Part shown: piece by piece, positions 48,049 to 56,796 of the stretch
How the letters are laid out: each line of letters starts with the position of its first letter
Numbering within the stretch: the first letter of the stretch is position 1
NCBI RefSeq assembly: GCF_003058465.1
Contig: NZ_CP028901.1
Span: 806,001-870,000 of the forward strand
DNA: 64,000 nucleotides
Direction of reading: 5' to 3'
Source of the DNA: Orrella marina
Lineage (GTDB): Bacteria > Pseudomonadota > Gammaproteobacteria > Burkholderiales > Burkholderiaceae_B
Translations under genes and position numbers: made by a program
The notes under the pieces: generated by a model
Databases searched by the model: none
Told to the model about the DNA's origin: nothing
The model's input: the letters and a program-made list of their open reading frames with translations, nothing else

Positions 48049-48369
48049 ATGCCAACGATTGTATTTATTGAACCCGACGGACAGCAAAAGTCAGTCACGT
48101 CTGTGACCGGTCAGTCGCTGATGCAGGCGGCTGTTCAGAACGGCGTGCGCGGGATCGAAGCAGATTGTGGGGGGTCGTGTACCTGCGCTACCTGTCATGC
48201 TTATATCGATCCCCAGTGGGCCGAACGACTTCCGGCCATTCGTGCCCTCGAGCAAGACATGCTCGAGTTCGCACTCGACACCAATGCACACTCGAGACTG
48301 ACTTGTCAGATTCAGGTGACTGACGATCTGGACGGTCTGGTTGTCCGGATTCCGCATGCCCAGGCTTGA
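48049..48369 (+). CDS. [2Fe-2S] ferredoxin, adrenodoxin/putidaredoxin type
   Basis: A 106-residue ferredoxin: cluster ligands in DCGGSCTCATCHAY and LTCQI. ATG 48049 follows GAGGAG. Its type normally serves cytochrome P450s or Rieske oxygenases. The reductase gene precedes it by 150 bp. Confidence 0.93.
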   Translation: MPTIVFIEPDGQQKSVTSVTGQSLMQAAVQNGVRGIEADCGGSCTCATCHAYIDPQWAERLPAIRALEQDMLEFALDTNAHSRLTCQIQVTDDLDGLVVRIPHAQA

Positions 48370-48427
48370 GCCTTGGGCAACTCTCTGAGTCAGACGGCTG
48401 AACGACAAAACATGGAATCAACAAAAG

Positions 48428-49396
48428 ATGGAACAGCAAAAGATGGATCAACAGCCGATGGATCGGCAGCGTGAAATGAGAGTAGGACTGGTCGGGCTTG
48501 GAAACATGGGAGCCCGGATGGCACAACGTCTGATCGAGGCAGGCTTTGACCTGGCGGTCTGTGACACCCGGGATGAGGTGCTTGATCAGTTTGAGAAACT
48601 GGGTGCAAGGGGGTTCAGACTGCCTGCAGAACTGGCGAGCGAGTCGGATGTCGTCCTGACGGTGCTGCCAGATGCGAATGTTGTCCAGAAGGTCGTTCTG
48701 GGCCAGCCATCCGCGTCGGGTGGCGTATCCGGGGGTGGATTGATCGATGGCTTGCGCAGCAACAGTGTGGTGGTCGACATGACCAGCTCGCTGCCGGATG
48801 TTACCCGGGCGATCTCGAGACAGCTCACCGAGCGGGGTGTGGCGATGCTGGATGCGCCTGTGACTGGCGGGATTTCCGGAGCCCAGGCGGGAACGCTCAC
48901 GATCATGGTCGGTGGCGACATGACCGTCCTGGAGCGAGTGCGTGAGCCCCTTGAGGTGCTTGCACGAGTGATTGTTCATGTGGGTCCGATCGGATCAGGC
49001 CACACTGCCAAAGCGTTGAACAACCTGATCACAGCGACAACACTGACTGTCACAGCCGAAGCGATGGCGCTCGGTGTGCGAATGGGTCTTGATCCAGAGC
49101 GCCTGCTGGAAGTGATCAATCAAGGTAGCGCACGCAGTGCGTCCAGTGAGGTGAAGTTTCCGCAGCAGATCCTGTCGGGTCGATACGACCGCGGTTTCAC
49201 GATGGCTCTGATGGCCAAGGACCTCGGGATCGCATTGGGCATGGGCCAGCAAGCCGGACTGTCCATGCCGGTGTCGTCCTCAGTGAACGAGCTCTGGAAG
49301 ATGGGGGTGTCCGCAGGCATGGGGGATCGGGATCACACGGCCATTGCACAGCTCATCGAGCAAACGGCAGGTGTGAGTCTGCGATCTGATACGTGA
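48428..49396 (+). CDS. NAD(P)-dependent beta-hydroxyacid dehydrogenase (3-hydroxyisobutyrate dehydrogenase family)
   Basis: A 322-residue (or 306 from ATG 48476) dehydrogenase: VGLVGLGNMGARMA nucleotide-binding motif, DAPVTGGISGAQAGTLTIMVGG substrate motif, catalytic Lys in GSGHTAKALNN. The start is unsure because the first 16 residues (MEQQKMDQQPMDRQRE) are a Gln-rich repeat and no clear ribosome site exists. Last gene of the redox cluster. Confidence 0.88.
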   Translation: MEQQKMDQQPMDRQREMRVGLVGLGNMGARMAQRLIEAGFDLAVCDTRDEVLDQFEKLGARGFRLPAELASESDVVLTVLPDANVVQKVVLGQPSASGGVSGGGLIDGLRSNSVVVDMTSSLPDVTRAISRQLTERGVAMLDAPVTGGISGAQAGTLTIMVGGDMTVLERVREPLEVLARVIVHVGPIGSGHTAKALNNLITATTLTVTAEAMALGVRMGLDPERLLEVINQGSARSASSEVKFPQQILSGRYDRGFTMALMAKDLGIALGMGQQAGLSMPVSSSVNELWKMGVSAGMGDRDHTAIAQLIEQTAGVSLRSDT

Positions 49397-49418
49397 CCTG
49401 AGCAACTGTGAGCGCAAG

Positions 49419-49439
49419 CCCCTGGCTTTAGCCATGGGG
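49419..49439. repeat. Bulged hairpin resembling an IS200/IS605-type end
   Basis: CCCCTGGC-ttta-GCCA-T-GGGG forms a stem with one unpaired T. A near-identical design stands at 60115-60135. No tnpA or tnpB gene is nearby. Confidence 0.5.
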
Positions 49440-49683
49440 TGGTTCAGTAACCGTCTCGTTCACGATGCGTCTGGGCAAAATCATGATGCGCTTCACGGTG
49501 CCCTCAGGCTGCGTGCGGTTACCAGCATTCATGAACGTTACGTGCCTGGTAGCCATGGAACTGATGAACTCCAGAACTTCAGAACTCCAGAACTACCTCC
49601 TGTGCGCTGTCATCGAGCCGCAGACCGCCGAAAACATGCTGCAGGTGGTTGCGGTAGATGCTGGCGTGGGTTTCGTACGAGCG

Positions 49684-49726
49684 GCTTCAGTCAGATGCAG
49701 GTAAACCACCGTGGTCTTCAGTTGCG
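49684..49726 (-). pseudogene. Tyrosine-recombinase C-terminal fragment, left copy
   Basis: On the minus strand it reads QLKTTVVYLHLTEA, the end of an integrase. It matches 51613-51655 at 41 of 43 bases in direct orientation. The Fic gene lies between the two copies. Confidence 0.75.
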
Positions 49727-49883
49727 CTGACCAAAAGCGGCTCAAAGGCTTCCGATACCCCTGACAGGGGGCATCCGGGTCCGCTGGTCAGCAAGTCAGC
49801 AACCTTGACTTTCCTCGTCAGAAAATCGCCATAAACAATAAAATCAACAGAATTTCCGATAAAAAACTGATGAATTAGACATT

Positions 49884-50003
49884 TTTCAGACAAAACTGCC
49901 TTGTCCTGTCGAGGAGTCGACACGATATCCGACATATCTCATAAAGATGAATCATCATATTTTCAGACAAAATATGCAACAATAGATCAAATTTCAGACA
50001 AAA
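49884..50003 (+). promoter_or_regulatory. Three direct repeats TTTCAGACAAAA upstream of the Fic gene
   Basis: Identical 12-mers at 49884-49895, 49961-49972 and 49992-50003, the last 14 bp before ATG 50018. The spacing is 77 and 31 bp. They look like operators, perhaps for the gene's own winged-helix N-terminus. Confidence 0.65.
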
Positions 50004-50017
50004 CGAACGATTCCAGC

Positions 50018-51499
50018 ATGCCAATCGGACAGAATGCCGACAGTCTCCTCCCGGAAATCCTTTTTACAGGGGCAGGCGACCCTGCAGCGGACCGCGCCGT
50101 TCTCCGGATGGCGAGTTCAGGACAGCTTCGAAAGCTGCATGCGGGGGTCTACACCAGTGACCTGACGAGCCCTGCGCAAATGGTGGTCTTGCGTCATTGG
50201 TCCAGTATTGTCAGCCACCTTCTGCCAGACGGGGTATTGAGTTATCGCAGTGGCTACGACACAAAGCCTTTTGAGGGATCCCTGTATGTCACTCGCGGCA
50301 ACCGGGCGCGCACAATCGAGCTGCCTGGGCTCACGATCAAAGTGATTCCGGGGCCGGGAGCGGTCGACGGCGATACACCCTATAAGCGGCTCTTCCTAGC
50401 CAGCCAACCCCGCTGGATACTGGAGAATCTGGCGACGGGGCGCGGTGTCAGCGAGCGTGTGCTGTCACGGTACGCTCTGGAGTCCGAGCTGGACAAACTG
50501 CTGTCCATCCGAGGGGAACATCGCTTCAACCAGCTGCGAGATACCTGTCGCACCCTGGCTGTCAAGATGGGGCGGGAAAAGGAGTTCAAACGCCTGGACG
50601 GCATCATGGGCGCATTGCAGGGCACCTACGACAACAGGAAACTGCACAGCAAGCAGGCGCTCGCTCGGGCCGCTGGCCGCCCCTATGACCCCGACCGCCT
50701 CGTGCTGTTCGACGCTCTCTTCAGCTATCTGCGAGCGCAGCCCCTGCCGGAAGTCGCCGCTGGCGCAGAAATGGGTACCGCCCGCGGGAACTTCGCTTTC
50801 TTCGAGTCTTACTTTTCAAATTACATCGAAGGCACCACGTTTTTGGTGAGCGAAGCCGAGGAAATTGTCTTTGAGGGCAAGCTCATTCCAAACCGGGCGG
50901 AAGACTCTCATGACATTCTGGGTACGTTTCAGGCGGCGATGCAGCCGCCTTGGCGCGACCAGCCGCCCCGCACGAGCGACGATTTTCTCCTCTGGCTGAA
51001 AAGCGTCAACGCGCTGGTGATGCGGTCTCGCATTGACAAGAATCCTGGGGAATGGAAGAACGAAAACAATCAGACGGGGTCCACTCTGTTCGTCGCTCGT
51101 GAACTGGTGCAAGGTACGCTGCGGGAAGGGTTTGAGCGGATTCAAGCACTTGAAACTGCCTTGGCCCGCGCCTTGATGACGATGTTCGTGGTGTCTGAGG
51201 TTCACCCTTTCAAGGATGGCAACGGCAGAACTGCCCGTTTGGCGATGAACTGCATGCTGAGCGCCGCTGGTCAGTCGCGCATCATTGTGCCAACGGTGTA
51301 CCGCGAAGATTATCTGCTGCCGCTGAAAAGCCTGTCGAGCCACGCTGACGCCGCGCCCTATGTCCGCGCAATGGTTCGCATCCAGGCCTGGACAGCCGCG
51401 TTTGACTACGCCAGGCCCCGGCCTGAGCTGTACCAGGCTCTGAAACAGTGCCATGCATTTGAGGAAGACCTGAAAAACTATCGTCTGGTGTTCCCATAG
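50018..51499 (+). CDS. Fic-domain protein with AbiEi-like winged-helix N-terminus
   Basis: A 493-residue protein. Residues about 10-90 (ILFTGAGDPAADRAVLRMASSGQLRKLHAGVYTSDL...) resemble the AbiEi/type IV antitoxin winged helix. The inhibitory motif SNYIEG is near residue 267, and the active Fic loop HPFKDGNGRTAR is near 396. Fic enzymes transfer AMP or similar groups to target proteins; the inhibitory helix in the same chain marks class II. The in-frame TTG at 49901 would include the operator-like repeats, so ATG 50018 is preferred although it has no good ribosome site. Flanked by recombinase fragments, so acquired. Confidence 0.88.
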   Translation: MPIGQNADSLLPEILFTGAGDPAADRAVLRMASSGQLRKLHAGVYTSDLTSPAQMVVLRHWSSIVSHLLPDGVLSYRSGYDTKPFEGSLYVTRGNRARTIELPGLTIKVIPGPGAVDGDTPYKRLFLASQPRWILENLATGRGVSERVLSRYALESELDKLLSIRGEHRFNQLRDTCRTLAVKMGREKEFKRLDGIMGALQGTYDNRKLHSKQALARAAGRPYDPDRLVLFDALFSYLRAQPLPEVAAGAEMGTARGNFAFFESYFSNYIEGTTFLVSEAEEIVFEGKLIPNRAEDSHDILGTFQAAMQPPWRDQPPRTSDDFLLWLKSVNALVMRSRIDKNPGEWKNENNQTGSTLFVARELVQGTLREGFERIQALETALARALMTMFVVSEVHPFKDGNGRTARLAMNCMLSAAGQSRIIVPTVYREDYLLPLKSLSSHADAAPYVRAMVRIQAWTAAFDYARPRPELYQALKQCHAFEEDLKNYRLVFP

Positions 51500-51542
51500 A
51501 TGCGTATCAAAAAACCTTCCTGGGTGGCCAGGAGGGCAGAAA

Positions 51543-51885
51543 TCAGGATTGAGATGAATCAGGCGAAACGCCGGTGGCCTGTGCTGCTGCGTTCGTGTAT
51601 GTCCGTTTTCGGGCTTCTGTCAGATGCAGGTAAACCACCGTGGTCTTCAGCTGCGTGTGTGCCAGCGCATGCTGTACGCCCGCGATATCTGCACCGCTGT
51701 CGAGCATCATTGAGGCAAATGTGTGCCGCAGATCATGCATCTTGAGATCGGGCATGGCAGCCCTGCGACGAAAGGTATCCCACGCGTTTTGGCATGAGTG
51801 GTACGGTTTCCCTGTTTTCGGATTCGGGAACACCCATTCGCCATCCGTCTCCTCTTGCCTAAGGCGAAGCAGGTTAACAACACCC
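51543..51885 (-). pseudogene. Tyrosine recombinase, C-terminal remnant
   Basis: Reads NLLRLRQEETDGEWVFPNPK..., then MHDLRHTFASMMLDSGADIAG and HTQLKTTVVYLHL: the integrase catalytic HxLRH and the region up to the Tyr. No start codon and no N-terminal half. It abuts an adhesin fragment at about 51885. Confidence 0.85.
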
Positions 51886-52466
51886 GCTGCCAGGTGCTAC
51901 CCAGGCCGTCTACCGTGTTTGCCTTGCTACCAGCAGATTCAACGTTCAGAGTCTTGACTGCTGCACCGTCAAGATTAACAGTGCCAGTGTTGGAGCCATT
52001 GCTAAAGTTCTGTATCGCTGCGGTAGCAGAAGTGCCAAAACTAGCGGTGACAGTTTGAGCGGCGTCTTGGGCCACGTTATTAAACCCAAGCTCTCGACTG
52101 GCGACCAAAAATAGGCCAGTCAGGTTATTCGCACCAAAAACCGAATTTATGTCGTTGACATTTTGAAGCCCTGCCACTGCCGACATATTCAAACCAGTAG
52201 TTGCTGTCGGAGCGTACTGATTCAGAGTTGCGCCGTTTTTCATTTGAGGCGGAACGACAGCTGCCGCGGCGCCGTAGTAATTGAAGGTGACGTTTCCAGC
52301 GACACCGTCAATCTGATCACCGGCCGTAACAGTTGCCGAAGCGCCTGTATTGTCACCAGCAAAGGTATCGTCGCGACTTGTGCCCGTAAGGCTATCAATA
52401 GCAGTAGTGCGCGGGAAATTGCGCTCGGCGATGAAGCCAGGAGCCTGTCCGCTTATACGGTAAGCC
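51886..52466 (-). pseudogene. Adhesin / S-layer-like repeat protein fragment
   Basis: The frame (52466 down) reads LTGTSRDDTFAGDNTG, TVTAGDQIDGVAG, VNDINSVFGANNLTGLFLVA, NFSNGSNTGTVNLDGAAVKTLNVESAGS, the style of beta-roll surface proteins (RTX/S-layer). It has no start, an in-frame stop just upstream and no natural end. The ATG-initiated part starts at 52243. It is a relic of a much longer gene cut by recombination. Confidence 0.65.
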
Positions 52467-52806
52467 GATCAGGGTTAGTCCCTAGGGACTGAAGTCTCTT
52501 CATGAGAAGTTTCACATATTGAAACTTTAGTGACAGGGTGCGTCAGAATGTGTAGGATTTTAGTTCGACAGACAGGTATCGTTTAGCACATGAAATTGAT
52601 TCGGTGCACACAGAAACCGGGCGGTGTTTGAGAAAAATCAACCTGAGGCGATGTTTGCCAGACAGGGATTGCCTGAGCACGGATTGCCCAGGCGAACGGG
52701 CAGCTCTACCGATTTCATTTGACGTGCGTACAAACGAATCCATCGCCGCTCACAGAAACACAGAGACACAGAGCTGACGCGATGGGCATAACAAAGAGAG
52801 GGGACA
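52467..52806. other. Intergenic, no gene seen
   Basis: Contains GTCCCTAGGGAC (52479-52490), a perfect 12-bp palindrome, at the edge of the adhesin fragment. Confidence 0.5.
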
Positions 52807-53661
52807 TTGAGTTACTTACCTTTTGACGCAGATCTTCGGCCAGCACGTGAGCGCCTTCCGGAAGGCGCTTGCGACTGCCACTTTCATTTCTTTCAGGAAT
52901 TTGAACGGTTCCCTGTGTCGTCGGCTGCCGCCTATGTACCGACACCTGCGACCATTGAAGACTATCGCCGGATGTGCAAGGCGTATGGCGTTGACCGTGG
53001 CGTGCTGGTGCATCCGAGCGTCTATGGTGCAGATCACTCAAGCTATGAAGTGTTCATGGCTGCCAATCAGGACTGGCTTCGCGGCGTGGCGGTTGCGCCT
53101 GCAAACGTCGATGCCGCCAGCCTGGAGCGCTGGCATGCGCTAGGGACCCGGGGAACGCGGATCAACCGTGCGTTTGCCAATGGCCCGTCAGATCAGGACA
53201 TCGACACCATCATCGACAAGATCAAGCCGCTGGGCTGGCATGCCCAGGTATTTGCACCGCTGCTTCAGGAGCCAGGACTGATCAGGCGGATCGCCGATCG
53301 CGGTGTGTCAGTCGTAGTCGACCACCTCGGCTACGCTCCAGCCGATGCCTTGATTTCGAGTGAGCCTTTCAAGGATCTGCTGGCCCTCATGCGTGAAGGT
53401 CAGGCGTGGCTCAAACTGTCCGGCCCGTATCGATCGTCGAACCAGATGCCCAAATACCCGGATCTGCGTCCGGTTATCGACGCTCTGCTGCACGCTAACT
53501 CTGATCGCGCTGTGTGGGGAACCGACTGGCCGCACCCGCATATCGACGCCATGCCAAACGACGGGGATCTGGTCGACCTGATTTTTGACTGGTTGCCAGA
53601 CCCTCAGCTGCGTCAGAAGATACTGGTCGATAACCCCACCCGACTGTACTGGTCGGATTAA
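52807..53661 (+). CDS. Amidohydrolase family 2, lactonase-like (LigI/2-pyrone-4,6-dicarboxylate hydrolase type)
   Basis: A 284-residue TIM-barrel hydrolase. Metal-site style CDCHFHFF, VVDHLGYAP, WLKLSGPYRSS and WGTDWPHPH fit the LigI-type lactonases. The TTG start at 52807 follows AGAGAGGGGA, the only strong ribosome site. Upstream of a TRAP transporter and class II aldolase, so catabolic. The substrate may be a lactone or carboxylated ring product. Confidence 0.87.
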   Translation: MSYLPFDADLRPARERLPEGACDCHFHFFQEFERFPVSSAAAYVPTPATIEDYRRMCKAYGVDRGVLVHPSVYGADHSSYEVFMAANQDWLRGVAVAPANVDAASLERWHALGTRGTRINRAFANGPSDQDIDTIIDKIKPLGWHAQVFAPLLQEPGLIRRIADRGVSVVVDHLGYAPADALISSEPFKDLLALMREGQAWLKLSGPYRSSNQMPKYPDLRPVIDALLHANSDRAVWGTDWPHPHIDAMPNDGDLVDLIFDWLPDPQLRQKILVDNPTRLYWSD

Positions 53662-53921
53662 GGCGAAGCTGACCAGATGTCACTGCGTCACTGCATCACG
53701 GGCTCGCGATCCATGTCAGTCGGCCATCGCGTCTGACCGCTCACGGATTGCTTCATCGTGCTCGTGGCAGCCGATAGCGGTTGTTGGCGGCCCCGGAGAT
53801 TCTCATAGCAGGCATGGATGATCCATTCGGTTTCGTCTGAATGGATGCAAGCGCCAGACAATCAGTCAATCGATCAATCTTCAGTTCAGTCATCACAGTC
53901 GTACACAAAGGAGACATAACC

Positions 53922-54920
53922 ATGAAACTTTTCACAAAACTCTTGCCCCTGGCAGCAGTCTGTGCAGTCTTGAGCGTACCCGTTCAGGTTGCAGCGCAAA
54001 CCAAGATTCCCATCAAGCTCGGCTGGACCACCACCGACGGTCCGACTGACCCGTACGCAGTCGGTGCCCGGGCGTTTGCCAAGGCACTCGAGCAAGATCC
54101 GGCCGGCAAAGTGTTTGACGTGCAGTTCTACCCGAACCGCCAGCTCGGTGACGAGAAAGCACTTCTCGAAGGCTTGAGAATGGGGACCGCCCAGGCCGCC
54201 ATCATCACCAATGCCGTGACTGCCCAGATCGAACCCGCGTTCCTGTTGAACGATCTGCCATTCCTGTATGCCTCCTCGAATCAGGCATACGATCTGCTCG
54301 ATGGCGAAGTCGGTGACATGCTGGCCGAAAAACTCGCATCCAAAGGCATTGCGGTGCTCGGGTACATGGGCGGCGGATTCCGCAACATGATCAACAACGT
54401 GCGCCCGGTCAGCAAGCCGGAAGACGTTTCGGGTGTGAAGTACCGTGTCATGCAAAGTCCGATGTACATCGGTATGTACGAATCGCTCGGTGGCAATCCC
54501 GTTCCGATGGCCTGGGGCGAGACCTACACTGCTGTTCAGCAGGGCGCACTGGATGGCCTGGAGATTCCTCTGTCGGTGATTGACTCTACCAAGTCATACG
54601 AGATCACCAAGTATCTGTCGCTGACCAATCACACCTTCTCGGTGATCGAGTTCCTGTTCAACAAACGCTGGCTCGACCGTCTGGAGCCTGCGCAGCGTGA
54701 TGCCATCGTCAAGGCAGCCGAAGTGGCCACCAAAGAGCAACGCATCGTGAGCGACGAATCTGCCAGGAAACTGGTGAGTGTGCTCGCCGACAAGGGTATG
54801 CAGGTTAACGAGATTGGCAATCCCGCCCAGTTCCGCGAGAAGGTCAAGCCGGTGTATGAGAAGTTCCGTCCACAGATCGGTGCAGAGATCCTGGACAAGG
54901 CACTGGTCGAGGTTCAGTAA
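53922..54920 (+). CDS. dctP: TRAP transporter substrate-binding protein (DctP family)
   Basis: A 332-residue periplasmic receptor with a signal peptide (MKLFTKLLPLAAVCAVLSVP...AQ). The conserved body includes RNMINNVRPVSKPEDVSGVKYRVM (the carboxylate-gripping Arg) and WGETYTAVQQGALDGLE. RBS AAAGGAGA. The membrane subunits follow directly. Confidence 0.95.
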   Translation: MKLFTKLLPLAAVCAVLSVPVQVAAQTKIPIKLGWTTTDGPTDPYAVGARAFAKALEQDPAGKVFDVQFYPNRQLGDEKALLEGLRMGTAQAAIITNAVTAQIEPAFLLNDLPFLYASSNQAYDLLDGEVGDMLAEKLASKGIAVLGYMGGGFRNMINNVRPVSKPEDVSGVKYRVMQSPMYIGMYESLGGNPVPMAWGETYTAVQQGALDGLEIPLSVIDSTKSYEITKYLSLTNHTFSVIEFLFNKRWLDRLEPAQRDAIVKAAEVATKEQRIVSDESARKLVSVLADKGMQVNEIGNPAQFREKVKPVYEKFRPQIGAEILDKALVEVQ

Positions 54921-55436
54921 ATGCAGACGCTGCTCTCGGTCCTCTACAGGGTGCTCCAGCGTTTGAATGCGGCGATTGCCTTGCTGGTCAAAGGCATTGT
55001 CGTGTTGCTGGGGCTGGGGATGACACTCTCGATTCTGTACCAGGTGTTTATGCGCTATGTGTTCAATAGCCCACCTTCCTGGTCCGAGGAGCTCGCTTTG
55101 CTGTTTTTTAGCTGGAGCATGTTGCTGATGCTGGCAGTGGGGGTGCGCGAAGCGTTTCACGTGCGCATGGATCTGATTCTGAACTGGTTGCCCAGGCTGG
55201 GCAACCAGTTGCTGGAGCGTTTCATTGATCTCTGTACGGCCGCGTTTGGCGGGTATCTGGCGTGGATGGGGGTGGAGTACTGCCTGATGATGGTGGGCTC
55301 CACCTCAGCTGCAATTGCGTACCCGATCACCATGCTCTATAGCGCAGCGCCTGTCAGTGGTGTACTGATTTTTTTGTTTAGTCTGGAACTGTTGTTTGAT
55401 CCCAGACGACTCGAGCGTAGCGAGGGCAGGTCATGA
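54921..55436 (+). CDS. dctQ: TRAP transporter small membrane subunit (DctQ family)
   Basis: A 171-residue protein with four membrane helices and the motif YVFNSPPSWSEELALLFFSW. Begins right after the dctP stop and overlaps dctM by 4 bp. Confidence 0.94.
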   Translation: MQTLLSVLYRVLQRLNAAIALLVKGIVVLLGLGMTLSILYQVFMRYVFNSPPSWSEELALLFFSWSMLLMLAVGVREAFHVRMDLILNWLPRLGNQLLERFIDLCTAAFGGYLAWMGVEYCLMMVGSTSAAIAYPITMLYSAAPVSGVLIFLFSLELLFDPRRLERSEGRS

Positions 55437-56704
55437 CCGAGGCGATCTGGATTTTGACGCTGGGCTTTACCGGCATGGTGATATTCGGGTTTCCGTTTGT
55501 ATTCGCCATCGGGATGGCCGTTGTGCTGGTTCTCATCGCAGTGGACCTGCCGGGTATGCTGCTGCCACAGACACTGGTGGCCAGCTCACAGTCTTTCAGT
55601 CTGCTGGGTATTCCGTTTTTTATGCTGGCCGGTGAGCTGATGTTGCGCGGCGGTCTGTCACGCCGTCTGATTGCCGTGGCCGATGTGTTTGTCCGGCATC
55701 TCCTGGGTGGACTGGGACATGTCACCATTGTCGCCTCGTGCATTTTTGCATCGATCTCTGGCTCGGCACCGGCTACGACGGCAGCGATTGGGTCAGCCAT
55801 GATTCCGGCGATGGCAGAGCGGGGCTACTCCAGGGCGTATGCCACGTCGCTCGTGGTCAGTACCGGTGTACTCGCCCCTCTGATTCCGCCCTCGATTGCC
55901 TTCATCATCTGGGGGGTGATTGCCGAACAGTCAATTGCCACCTTGTTCCTTGCCGGAATCGTGCCAGGCCTTGCGCTCGCGATCGGACTCTCCTCGCTTG
56001 TGCTCTGGCGCGCGCACAGGGAGAACATTCCCCGCCTGGAAAAAGCGACGTTTGCCGAAGTCAAAGATGCTCTGCGTAAAGGAATCTGGGCATTGCTCAC
56101 ACCTGTGCTGGTGCTCGGTGGCATTTACGGCGGGATCTTTACACCGACCGAAGCCGCGGCCGTGGCCTGTCTCTACAGCTTCATCGTTGGCGTGTTCATC
56201 GAGAAAAAGCTCGCATGGGGTGAATTGCCCGCTGTGATGCTGCACGCCATGAAGGTCAGCGCAGTGGTGATGGCGATTGTGGCGGTTTCAGGTGGGCTCG
56301 GTGTCATCGTGGCGCAGGAGCAACTGGCCACCAAGTTCGCTGCGTTGATGGGCTCACTGGTGGCCGAGCCCTGGGTGATGCTGCTGCTCTTGAACCTGGG
56401 CTTCTTTTTGCTGGCGGCAGTCATGGACGAGGTTGCGCTCATGCTGATCTTTGGGCCGATGCTGATCGCCATTGGTAATCAGTTCGGCATTGATCCGATC
56501 CACTTTGGCGCCATGATTGTGACCAACGTGGCCATTGGTATGGCGACCCCTCCTGTGGGCTACTGCCTCTTTGTGGGTGCGTCCGTCAGTGGCCAGAGTC
56601 TGCTGGCCATCTCCAGAGCGATCTGGCCCCAGATTCTGGTGATGCTGGTTGTGTTGATGCTGGTGACCTACGTGCCGCAGTTCTCGCTGATGTTCGTGAA
56701 GTGA
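55433..56704 (+). CDS. dctM: TRAP transporter large permease subunit (DctM family)
   Basis: A 423-residue permease with about 12 helices, including SISGSAPATTAAIGSAMIP and IPPSIAFIIWG motifs of the DctM/SiaM kind. Sodium-coupled organic-acid uptake is inferred from the family. Confidence 0.95.
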   Translation: MTEAIWILTLGFTGMVIFGFPFVFAIGMAVVLVLIAVDLPGMLLPQTLVASSQSFSLLGIPFFMLAGELMLRGGLSRRLIAVADVFVRHLLGGLGHVTIVASCIFASISGSAPATTAAIGSAMIPAMAERGYSRAYATSLVVSTGVLAPLIPPSIAFIIWGVIAEQSIATLFLAGIVPGLALAIGLSSLVLWRAHRENIPRLEKATFAEVKDALRKGIWALLTPVLVLGGIYGGIFTPTEAAAVACLYSFIVGVFIEKKLAWGELPAVMLHAMKVSAVVMAIVAVSGGLGVIVAQEQLATKFAALMGSLVAEPWVMLLLLNLGFFLLAAVMDEVALMLIFGPMLIAIGNQFGIDPIHFGAMIVTNVAIGMATPPVGYCLFVGASVSGQSLLAISRAIWPQILVMLVVLMLVTYVPQFSLMFVK

Positions 56705-56796
56705 TGGTTTGATCGGCAGGAAGAACCGAGTGAACTGACCTGAACGGGACTCACCCGATTTGATTTGAATGAGTATCTGATTTTTGAGAGGATGAC

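Larger units (their letters stand above)
49397..50017. other. Intergenic region with hairpin, recombinase fragment and operator-like repeats
   Basis: Holds a bulged hairpin at 49419-49439, a fragment of a tyrosine-recombinase 3' end (49684-49726) and three TTTCAGACAAAA repeats. No intact gene. Confidence 0.6.
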
